64,000 bases of DNA from UBA6614 sp002433235 (lineage in GTDB: Bacteria; Verrucomicrobiota; Verrucomicrobiia; Limisphaerales; UBA1100), in NCBI GenBank assembly GCA_002433235.1, contig DJHS01000153.1, positions 1 to 64,000 of the forward strand. Reading direction: 5' to 3'. The position numbers and the translations under genes are program-made. Shown one piece after another: positions 57,958 to 64,000 of this stretch. The notes beneath the pieces were generated by a model. The model was not told where the DNA came from. It searched no databases and saw only the letters and a list, made by a program, of their open reading frames with translations. The stretch's first letter is position 1. Every line of letters starts with the position of its first letter.

Positions 57958-59346
57958 TCAGGCCCCGATCTGGCGAGTGAGTTCACCGGCGATCTTCCCG
58001 GTCCATTCCTCCAGCAGCGCCTCATCCGGGCCCTCCAGCAACAGGCGAACCTTGGGTTCGGTTCCCGAATAACGCAGCAGAAGGCGACTGCTTTTGGATT
58101 TCAGGTTCGCCTCCGCCTCGGCAACAAGTTCATTGACACTTTCAAGCTCGTCAAAGGGCTTCTTTTCCTTCACCTGAATGTTGGTGATGACTTGGGGATG
58201 GCGCACCCAGCATTGGGCAAGCTCGGAGAGCGGCTGGCCGGTTTCCTGCATGATGCGAAGCACCTGCAACGCAGCCACCAAGCCATCGCCCGCAGTGCCA
58301 TGTTCGCTGAAAAGAATATGGCCGCTGGATTCCCCCCCAAGGCTGTAGCCGCCCTTGAGCATGGCATCGATGACATGCTTGTCACCCACAGGCGTGCGCA
58401 GGAGTTCCCCCCCCGCGTTCACCAGAGCCGCCTCCAAGCCGCTGTTCGTCATCACCGTACCCACGAGGGTCTTCTCCTGCAGGGCATCCTTGTTTAAAAG
58501 GTCCAAAGCACAGATGGCAAGGATGCCGTCGCCGTCAACCAACTGGCCTTTCTCGTCGCAGAGCAGCACCCGATCGGCATCCCCGTCATGGGTGATACCC
58601 AAATTTGCGGCGTGTTTTTCCACCTTGTGGCAAAGGTATTGCGGATGCATGGACCCACAGCCCGCGTTGATGTTCTTGCCGTCGGGCTGGTCGCCGTAGG
58701 CGATGACTTCCGCTCCAAGTTCCCGAAGCGTGGTGGGGGTGGATTTGTAGGCCGCACCATGGGCGCAATCGACGACAATCCGAAATCCCTCAAGGGTCTG
58801 GCCACGTGGAAAAGAGCGCTTGGCAAACTCAACATAACGGCCCAGAGCGTCATCAATCCGCACGGCTTTACCAATCTCGGCAGCGGTGGGCCGCACGTTG
58901 TCAATCTCGCCGCTAAACACAAGCTGCTCGATCTGCCGTTCGATGGCATCATCGAGCTTGTAACCATCGTGGCGAAAGAACTTGATGCCGTTGTCGTCGT
59001 AGGGATTGTGGGAAGCGGTGATGGCCAAACCGGCGTCGGCGCGCAGAGCTAGGGTGATGCGGGCGATGCCGGGGGTGGGCAGCGGGCCAATGAACAGGAC
59101 ATCCACGCCCATGGAGAGAATGCCGCTGGCGAGGGCATTCTCAAGCATGTAGCCGGAGAGCCGCGTGTCCTTGCCGATGACGATGCGGTGTTTCTCGCGG
59201 CTGCGCGACTCGGGATTCAGGTTCTTGAAGACATGGGCGGCGGCGCGGCCAAGTTTAAGAGCGGTCTCGGCGGTAACCGGTTCCTGATTGGCGCGGCCGC
59301 GGACGCCATCCGTGCCAAAGATGCGGCTGGGATCAGAAGCACTCAT
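57958..59346 (-). CDS. glmM: phosphoglucosamine mutase
   Basis: GlmM converts GlcN-6-P to GlcN-1-P for UDP-GlcNAc, the precursor of peptidoglycan and LPS. The 462-residue protein has RIFGTDGVRGRANQEPVTAE, VIGKDTRLSGYMLENALASG, the phosphoserine site GLAITASHNPYDDNGIKFFR, THDGDADRVLLCDEKGQLVD (metal-binding DGDADR) and LRYSGTEPKVRLLLEGPDEA. It overlaps the CdaR-like gene by 4 bp. GlmM physically interacts with CdaA in Firmicutes, and the gene order supports the same here. Confidence 0.96.
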   Translation of the reverse strand: MSASDPSRIFGTDGVRGRANQEPVTAETALKLGRAAAHVFKNLNPESRSREKHRIVIGKDTRLSGYMLENALASGILSMGVDVLFIGPLPTPGIARITLALRADAGLAITASHNPYDDNGIKFFRHDGYKLDDAIERQIEQLVFSGEIDNVRPTAAEIGKAVRIDDALGRYVEFAKRSFPRGQTLEGFRIVVDCAHGAAYKSTPTTLRELGAEVIAYGDQPDGKNINAGCGSMHPQYLCHKVEKHAANLGITHDGDADRVLLCDEKGQLVDGDGILAICALDLLNKDALQEKTLVGTVMTNSGLEAALVNAGGELLRTPVGDKHVIDAMLKGGYSLGGESSGHILFSEHGTAGDGLVAALQVLRIMQETGQPLSELAQCWVRHPQVITNIQVKEKKPFDELESVNELVAEAEANLKSKSSRLLLRYSGTEPKVRLLLEGPDEALLEEWTGKIAGELTRQIGA

Positions 59347-59549
59347 TTCTTGGGCAGAGGAAACTGGATGGGAGCGTTGGTCAATGTATTGGCGGTATTG
59401 GGGGGTTTTTCCTTGGCCGCCGGGACCCGGGGGCTGGCATCATAAGAATAGCGCAGGTTGGCGCTGAGCTTGATCACCCACCACAACACGACGGCCAGCC
59501 CGAGCGAAACGAGCTTAAGTCCCATATCTTGTGTCAGCCGTTGTTTCAT
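59343..59549 (-). CDS. anchor-only CdaR/YbbR-like protein, 68 aa
   Basis: This is a 68-residue protein: MKQRLTQDMGLKLVSLGLAV, then a single membrane helix continuing VLWWVIKLSANLRYSY, and a short Pro/Asn/Thr tail. The WGLKL-S-L-A-LW pattern is that of the N-terminus of CdaR (YbbR) proteins, but the extracytoplasmic YbbR domains are missing. It occupies the cdaR position between cdaA and glmM, with 4-bp overlaps on both sides. It is probably a minimal regulator or assembly partner of CdaA. Confidence 0.78.
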   Translation of the reverse strand: MKQRLTQDMGLKLVSLGLAVVLWWVIKLSANLRYSYDASPRVPAAKEKPPNTANTLTNAPIQFPLPKK

Positions 59550-60466
59550 CCTGATTCGCTGGCACCGGTCTTACTGGATCGCTCGGGCAATTGTCGCAGC
59601 GATTCGCGTAGCCGGGCGCGCCATTGGGTAAAAGTGCCCTCGGGTTTTTTCTCGGGTTCAACGAGTGTGGCCTCAAGAAATTCGTTGAGCTTGTCTAGGT
59701 CCACATCGCGGTGCAGTGCGCCGTCCTGACAATAGGAGATGGCACCGGTTTCCTCGGAAACAATAATGGCCAGCGCATCAGTATCTTCGGTGATGCCGAT
59801 GGCGGCCCGATGGCGGGTGCCGAGGGTTTTCCGGATGTCCTGCCGGCTGGTGAGCGGAAATATGCAGGCGGCATGAGAAATGCGCTCACCACTGATAATC
59901 ACGCCACCGTCATGCAGCGGGCTGTTGGGGAAAAAGAGGGATTCAATCACCTCGGCGGAAGCCTTGCAGTCCATCTCCACGGCGGAGTGAAGGTCGTGAT
60001 GCACATCCACGGCGCGTTCAACGACGATCAGTGCTCCCGTGCGGCTGCGGGCCAAACGACGGGAGGCGTCGATCAACATGACGATGTTCTCCTGCTGGCG
60101 TTCCTCGCCGGTATTAAAGATTGGCAGATTGCCCAGCCCGGCCAGCAGACGGCGCAACTCGGGCTGGAATAGGATCAGGATGGCCAGCACCAAGAATGCG
60201 AACACGGCCTGAAGCAGCCAACTGAGTACCTGCAGATGCAGAATCTCCGTCACCAAGGTCAACGCCATAAGCAACAGAAAACCGGCCACCACCGGCCAGC
60301 CGCGGGTGCGCTTGAGGTATTGGAAGGCGTAGTAAATGACCACCGCTAGGACGCCAATTTCCGCCACGGCGCGCACCATCCACAGCCAATTGAGCAACCA
60401 CCAGTCCCGTATGTCCAGCAACCAGCCGGGCAAATCTGTGACCAGCAACATGGGTTCCGGGATCAT
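59546..60466 (-). CDS. cdaA: diadenylate cyclase CdaA (c-di-AMP synthase)
   Basis: CdaA makes c-di-AMP from two ATP at the inner membrane. The 306-residue protein has three membrane segments at the N-terminus (AVAEIGVLAVVIYYAFQYLK; VVAGFLLLMALTLVTEILHL; LLQAVFAFLVLAILILFQPE). The DAC domain follows with IDASRRLARSRTGALIVVER, the DGA-like motif SPLHDGGVIISGERISHAAC and the RHR motif TLGTRHRAAIGITEDTDALA. Its start overlaps folP and its stop overlaps the mini-CdaR gene, 4 bp each. c-di-AMP often controls osmolyte and K+ balance and cell wall. Confidence 0.95.
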   Translation of the reverse strand: MIPEPMLLVTDLPGWLLDIRDWWLLNWLWMVRAVAEIGVLAVVIYYAFQYLKRTRGWPVVAGFLLLMALTLVTEILHLQVLSWLLQAVFAFLVLAILILFQPELRRLLAGLGNLPIFNTGEERQQENIVMLIDASRRLARSRTGALIVVERAVDVHHDLHSAVEMDCKASAEVIESLFFPNSPLHDGGVIISGERISHAACIFPLTSRQDIRKTLGTRHRAAIGITEDTDALAIIVSEETGAISYCQDGALHRDVDLDKLNEFLEATLVEPEKKPEGTFTQWRARLRESLRQLPERSSKTGASESG

Positions 60467-61296
60467 TGTGATTTTAAAATTGCCTCCGTTGTTCGCAGGG
60501 CCCGCACGGTCTCCAAGACATCGTGCACGCGAATAATGCGTGCCCCGGCGGCCACGGCATGGCAGGCGCTGGCGAGGCTGCCGGACAGGCGATCCTCCAC
60601 CGCCGCCCCAGTCAGCGCCCCCAAGAACGACTTGCGCGAAGCACCCACCACCAAGGGCCGCCCCAGCGTTGTAAAGCGGGTGAGGTTTGCGAGCAATGCC
60701 AAATTGTGCGCCACCGTCTTGCCAAAACCAATCCCCGGATCCAGGGCCACCTGCTCGGCCGCCACGCCGGCCGCCGCCAAGCGTTCTAGGCGGTCAATAA
60801 AGAACGCCTCCACCTCGGCCACCACGTCGGTGTACTCGGGCTGGTCCTGCATAGTTTCCGGTGTGCCGTGCATGTGCATGGCGATGTACCCTGCGCCTGT
60901 ATCAGCCGCCACGCGCCAGAGGGTATCCTCCCGGCGGTTGGCGGCAATATCGTTGATAACCGCCGCACCGGCTGCCACAGCCGCCTTGGCCACGGCGGGC
61001 TTCTGCGTGTCAATAGATACCGGAACGCCCGACTCCGCCGCCAACTGCCTGACCACCGGGATGACTCGCCGCAATTCCTCGTCCTCGGACACCGGTTCCG
61101 CGCCGGGCCGGGTTGATTCCCCGCCGACATCCAGCAACCCCGCGCCGTCAGCTGCCAGACGCAGACCGTGCGCCACCGCCGCCGACGCATCCACAAACCT
61201 GCCGCCATCGGAAAAAGAGTCCGGGGTGACATTGATGATTCCCATCACCAGTGTCTCCAGAAACTCCAGCCGATGTTCGCCCGCCCGCCAAAGCAT
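60463..61296 (-). CDS. folP: dihydropteroate synthase
   Basis: FolP condenses pABA with the pterin diphosphate in folate synthesis; it is the sulfonamide target. The 277-residue protein shows LVMGIINVTPDSFSDGGRFV, GAGLLDVGGESTRPGAEPVS, PVSIDTQKPAVAKAAVAAGA, VINDIAANRREDTL, HMHGTPETMQDQPEYTDVV, VALDPGIGFGKTVAHNLALL, VVGASRKSFLGAL and IIRVHDVLETVRAL. All typical. The gene heads the folP-cdaA-glmM operon, an order also known in other phyla. Confidence 0.97.
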   Translation of the reverse strand: MLWRAGEHRLEFLETLVMGIINVTPDSFSDGGRFVDASAAVAHGLRLAADGAGLLDVGGESTRPGAEPVSEDEELRRVIPVVRQLAAESGVPVSIDTQKPAVAKAAVAAGAAVINDIAANRREDTLWRVAADTGAGYIAMHMHGTPETMQDQPEYTDVVAEVEAFFIDRLERLAAAGVAAEQVALDPGIGFGKTVAHNLALLANLTRFTTLGRPLVVGASRKSFLGALTGAAVEDRLSGSLASACHAVAAGARIIRVHDVLETVRALRTTEAILKSQ

Positions 61297-61329
61297 GCCC
61301 GACTATGCCACGCCACCCCCAGCCACCCC

Positions 61330-61360
61330 AAAAAAAAAACGGCCCCCGCGAACGGGGACC
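61330..61360 (-). terminator. rho-independent terminator after the repeat-protein gene
   Basis: On the minus strand the stem GGTCCCCG/CGGGGGCC (one G-T pair) with loop TTCG is followed by a short G and ten T (61330-61339). It lies 17 bp after the stop of the 61378-61824 gene. Confidence 0.85.
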
Positions 61361-61377
61361 GGCTGCTGGCTATGGTC

Positions 61378-61824
61378 TTATCGAAGATTGATGCGCCGGA
61401 ACGGCTGCTGCAACGGGTTGGCGTTGTAGGTTGGCATTTGTACCGGCCGATACCGATAGAGATTGTAGCCGTTCTGCTGCTGGACCTGCGGCATGCGTTG
61501 GTTGAAGCCAAAGTTCTGCTGCATGGGCATGCGCTGTTGGAAACCGAAGTTCTGCTGGCTCTGCATGGGCATGCGCTGTTGGAAACCAAAGTTTTGTTGG
61601 CGCTGCATGGGCATGCGCTGGTTGAAGCCGAATTTCTGCTGCATGGGCATCATGTGGTTGAACCCAACTTTTTGGCCTCGCTGAAAAGCGTTGAATTCAC
61701 GGCCCTTGTTTTTCGCAAACTCACCTTGGCGTTTGTTGGTCATGCAGCCTTCGCCTCCGGCCCGCGCCGTATCAGCCACGCCCAACATCAGGGCCGCGGC
61801 GGTGAATGTGAGGATCTGTTTCAT
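61378..61824 (-). CDS. small secreted Gln/Met/Phe-rich tandem-repeat protein
   Basis: This 148-residue protein has a signal peptide (MKQILTFTAAALMLGVADTA, cleaved near ARA-G), one Cys just after it, and a basic region (NKRQGEFAKNKGREFNAFQR). Four to five imperfect 12-14 residue repeats follow, of the form QRMPMQ-(Q/RQ/SQ)QNFGF, and an Asn/Tyr/Arg-rich end. It contains no catalytic motif. The composition suggests a low-complexity, adhesive or self-associating surface protein. The ATG at 61824 is the one giving a signal peptide. It has its own terminator downstream. Confidence 0.75.
   Translation of the reverse strand: MKQILTFTAAALMLGVADTARAGGEGCMTNKRQGEFAKNKGREFNAFQRGQKVGFNHMMPMQQKFGFNQRMPMQRQQNFGFQQRMPMQSQQNFGFQQRMPMQQNFGFNQRMPQVQQQNGYNLYRYRPVQMPTYNANPLQQPFRRINLR
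61486..61668. repeat. tandem DNA repeats of 36 and 42 bp coding for the MPMQ repeats
   Basis: The words CATGGGCAT and GCATGCGCTG recur at 61522, 61564, 61606 and 61642 (spacings 42, 42, 36), with a weaker copy 36 bp before the first. The two unit lengths differ by two codons and keep the reading frame. Confidence 0.85.
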
Positions 61825-61976
61825 GTTTCTCCTAGGTTGAAGATTTGGGTTGTTGTTTTCCCTTACATCGAATTTAAGGGGCTCCTTCTTACAACAAAAT
61901 ATCATACTCATGCACGTCCGCAAGCCGCCCGCGCATTTTTGTCGCCATGCCTCCCACCGCGGCTACAATCCCGCGC

Positions 61977-62501
61977 ATGCCCACGCTCCCCATGCCTCTC
62001 ATCACACGCGTCATCGGCGGCCTGCTCGTGGCTGTCGGGCTGCTCGGATTTTTCTACTCACGCGCCATCACCGCGCTGATCCCTTTCTTCATCGGTGCCC
62101 CCCTGCTCGGTTGCGGGTTGGCCGGACGGGAGGGAGACCTGCGCCGTCACTTCATGCATGCCGCCGCCGTGCTTTCGCTCATGGGCGCTTTGGGCGGCAT
62201 TCTGGCCCTGGCCGCGTCACCCAGTTTCACCGAGGAAGAAGACCGGTCGACCATTGCCACACGCGTCAAAATCTCCACGCTCTCCAAAACTCTCATGGCC
62301 ACCCTTTGCTCAGGCCATGTGGCGCTCTCCGTCTTGTCCTTCATCCTTGCCGCCCGCGCACGCCGCGAGGCGGAGGCCAGCACCAAGCTTGCCGAGGCGG
62401 AGAAAAAAGAGGACAACCCGGACGAATCCTCTCTAGACAAGGAACAAGAGGAGTCAGACCCTGACGCAAGCGAGGATGAGTCACAAAACAAGGACGAATG
62501 A
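61977..62501 (+). CDS. hypothetical membrane protein with charged tail
   Basis: This protein of 174 residues (169 if ATG 61992 is used) has about four membrane segments (RVIGGLLVAVGLLGFFYSRA; ALIPFFIGAPLLGCGLAG; AAAVLSLMGALGGILALAAS; LCSGHVALSVLSFILAARAR) and an extended Glu/Asp/Ser/Lys tail (EKKEDNPDESSLDKEQEESD). The GREGDLRRHFMH segment between helices is charged. No known family recognised. It is followed by a lipoprotein gene 38 bp downstream. Confidence 0.7.
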   Translation: MPTLPMPLITRVIGGLLVAVGLLGFFYSRAITALIPFFIGAPLLGCGLAGREGDLRRHFMHAAAVLSLMGALGGILALAASPSFTEEEDRSTIATRVKISTLSKTLMATLCSGHVALSVLSFILAARARREAEASTKLAEAEKKEDNPDESSLDKEQEESDPDASEDESQNKDE

Positions 62502-62539
62502 ACCTTGCCGAGCTGGTCGCGCGCCCCTAGCCTGAGCCC

Positions 62540-62989
62540 ATGAACAAACCCCGGATATTTCTCCTCGCCAGCCTGCTCCTGTTGGCCGCCTGTGCCACCG
62601 GCCCGGATACCCATTACCAGCGCGAAGGCGTCACCCTCCCCATGTCCGAGGTGCGTAATGCTTGGCTGGAAGAACTAGACCGTGCCAATCCCGACCTGCA
62701 CGATGTCCTGCTCACCGCGCTCTTCCACAGCCGCCAACTGGGCACGGAAATTTTCATCCTGAAAAGACGCGTCGGAGAAGGCGAAAACTCACACTTGGTT
62801 TACGGGGTCTCCCGGATCCGGGGTGGATCAGATAATCTGATGAGCGTCAATTATGCCACACGAGAATTTCTTTTCGACCATTTCACTCCCGAGGACGGCC
62901 CCACGCTGGAGGAAGTGCGCGACCATATGTTCACCCGGGAACGTATCCGCTCCATCAAGCGTGATTTGGGCATTTTCGGCATCAAGTAG
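62540..62989 (+). CDS. small lipoprotein, unknown function
   Basis: This 149-residue protein has a lipoprotein signal (MNKPRIFLLASLLLLAACAT, lipobox LAAC, Cys 18). The mature part is alpha/beta and charged (ELDRANPDLHDVLLTALFHS; GTEIFILKRRVGEGENSHLV; GGSDNLMSVNYATREFLFDH; RERIRSIKRDLGIFGIK). No family recognised. It lies on the same strand as its neighbours and may be co-transcribed with the 61977 gene. Confidence 0.72.
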   Translation: MNKPRIFLLASLLLLAACATGPDTHYQREGVTLPMSEVRNAWLEELDRANPDLHDVLLTALFHSRQLGTEIFILKRRVGEGENSHLVYGVSRIRGGSDNLMSVNYATREFLFDHFTPEDGPTLEEVRDHMFTRERIRSIKRDLGIFGIK

Positions 62990-63068
62990 CGGGAGCAATC
63001 CGCCCGCCGCCACGTCCAATCAATAGGGCGCACGCGCCCACTGGCATTCAACACGACAACTGAAGACG

Positions 63069-64000
63069 ATGAAAAAGACCGCCCTTCTCCTTTCCCTGTG
63101 CCTCGCCGCCATGGCGTGGGCCGAAGACAAGCCCAACGCCAAGGCCAAGAAACCGGCCAAGCAGCCGCGCATCGAGGTCTGCTTCGTGCTCGACACCACG
63201 GGCTCCATGAGCGGCCTCATCAACGGCGCCAAGCAAAAGATTTGGGCCATTGCCAACATGATGATCTCCGGCAAACCCAAGCCCGAGATTCATATTGGCC
63301 TCATCGGCTACCGCGACCGCGGCGATGCCTATGTCACCAAGACCTTCCCTCTCAGCAACGATATTGACGACATTTATGACAAGCTCATGGCCTTTAAGGC
63401 CGGCGGCGGCGGCGACACGCCCGAATCGGTCAACCAAGCCCTCCACGAGGCCGTCCACAAAATGGAGTGGAGTGCCAATGACGATGTACTCAAGGTCATT
63501 TTCCTCGTTGGCGATGCCCCGCCTCACATGGACTACAAGCAGGACATCAAGTATCAGGTCACCTGCCAACAAGCCGCCAAGGCCAACATCATCATCAACA
63601 CCATCCAGTGTGGCAAGATGGCCTCCACCACGCCGGTATGGAAGGAGATCGCCGCCAAGGCCGAGGGCAAGTTCAACCAAATTCTACAGGACGGCGGCGT
63701 GCTCGCCATGACCACACCGTTCGACAAGGACATCGCCGCCTGCAACATCGCGCTGGGCAAAACCGTGACCGCCTACGGAGGCAGCCGGCTCCGCGCCCTG
63801 ACCGCCACCAAGGTGACCAACGCCTCGCGCGCCACCCGGGAGTCCGCCGCTGACCGCCTGGCTTTCCTCGACAAGTCGAAGGAGTCCGAGAAATCGGCCG
63901 CCGAGGTCATCTCCGGCGGAGGCGACCTCATCAACCTGATCGCCAACAAAAAACTGGACCTGAAGGACGTGGAGGAAAAGAAGCTACCCGAGAAAATCCG
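63069..64000 (+). CDS. secreted von Willebrand factor A domain protein (3' truncated by window end)
   Basis: This gene is open to the window edge (310 residues visible). It has a signal peptide (MKKTALLLSLCLAAMAWAED) and a VWA domain starting IEVCFVLDTTGSMSGLINGA, with the MIDAS motif D-T-G-S-M-S. Further MIDAS parts are in AGGGGDTPESVNQALHEAVH (Thr) and VIFLVGDAPPHMDY (Asp). The later part is charged and helical (SADRLAFLDKSKESEKSAAE). VWA proteins bind ligands through a divalent metal. No chaperone (MoxR) gene is in view. The start is ATG 63069. Confidence 0.9.
   Translation, partial: MKKTALLLSLCLAAMAWAEDKPNAKAKKPAKQPRIEVCFVLDTTGSMSGLINGAKQKIWAIANMMISGKPKPEIHIGLIGYRDRGDAYVTKTFPLSNDIDDIYDKLMAFKAGGGGDTPESVNQALHEAVHKMEWSANDDVLKVIFLVGDAPPHMDYKQDIKYQVTCQQAAKANIIINTIQCGKMASTTPVWKEIAAKAEGKFNQILQDGGVLAMTTPFDKDIAACNIALGKTVTAYGGSRLRALTATKVTNASRATRESAADRLAFLDKSKESEKSAAEVISGGGDLINLIANKKLDLKDVEEKKLPEKI

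Noticed and set aside
61486..61668. CRISPR array suggested by regularly spaced 36-42 bp repeats
   Set aside because: The repeats are contiguous without unique spacers, keep reading frame, and encode part of a secreted protein.
1..64000. tRNA or rRNA genes
   Set aside because: I looked for T-loop and rRNA core words on both strands and saw none; a tRNA scan would be needed to be certain.

Overview
The window looks like part of a metagenome-assembled scaffold from a Gram-negative member of the PVC group, most likely Verrucomicrobiota (Pedosphaeraceae/Limisphaerales-like). That is an inference from gene content. It carries a four-gene locus arranged like Akkermansia Amuc_1098-1101, a DUF1501 protein, a large PVC-type heme-binding dehydrogenase with HEAT repeats, a cytochrome b/c fusion, a pseudopilin with the LPALSKAK-type continuation, and LPS Kdo transferase. 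G+C is high throughout. An NhaD-type Na+/H+ antiporter would fit a marine or saline habitat. No rRNA, tRNA, insertion sequence or CRISPR array was recognised.

Layout. 1-4.6 kb: minus-strand fur-sufB (iron/oxidative control of Fe-S assembly) with a near-perfect Fur-family operator, then korA-korB 2-oxoacid:ferredoxin oxidoreductase. 4.9-10.9 kb: small enzymes and hypotheticals, a HEAT protein, recF, and a lipoprotein carrying an ExbD-like domain. 11-19 kb: trpS, a BadF-kinase/MurQ fusion for peptidoglycan recycling, a Ser/Thr kinase, an NhaD antiporter with a long N-terminal extension, and waaA. 19.2-29.1 kb: a minus-strand operon with a giant PilM/PilN-like protein, an Amuc_1100-like protein, an anchored protein, a secretin and a 5'-3' exonuclease, behind a strongly structured leader. 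29.3-33.3 kb: murJ, folA, thyA and tsaC/sua5. 33.3-35.8 kb: trpD and three small membrane or GYF proteins. 35.8-43.9 kb: aroK across a false gap, ptsI, a nucleotidyltransferase, two large related surface-type proteins and a pseudopilin-like protein. 43.9-46.5 kb: bc-type respiratory complex (Rieske plus cytochrome b fused to a diheme c domain). 46.5-57.1 kb: DUF1501 protein, menG, topB, xerC/D-type recombinase, PVC cytochrome/dehydrogenase, and a coiled-coil membrane protein next to a lipoprotein. 57.5-61.3 kb: folP-cdaA-(mini cdaR)-glmM-GNAT, a c-di-AMP/cell-wall operon with three successive 4-bp overlaps. 61.4-64 kb: a secreted Gln/Met/Phe repeat protein, small envelope proteins and a VWA protein running off the end.

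Most of the window is core metabolism and envelope biology. The least ordinary parts are the Amuc_1098-1101-like pilus locus with its modular PilM/PilN fusion and hairpin leader, the MurK-MurQ fusion, the anchor-only CdaR, the ExbD-domain lipoprotein, and a 369-nt structured non-coding stretch at 57.1-57.5 kb. Both runs of N appear to be scaffolding artefacts, because the flanking sequences overlap each other.
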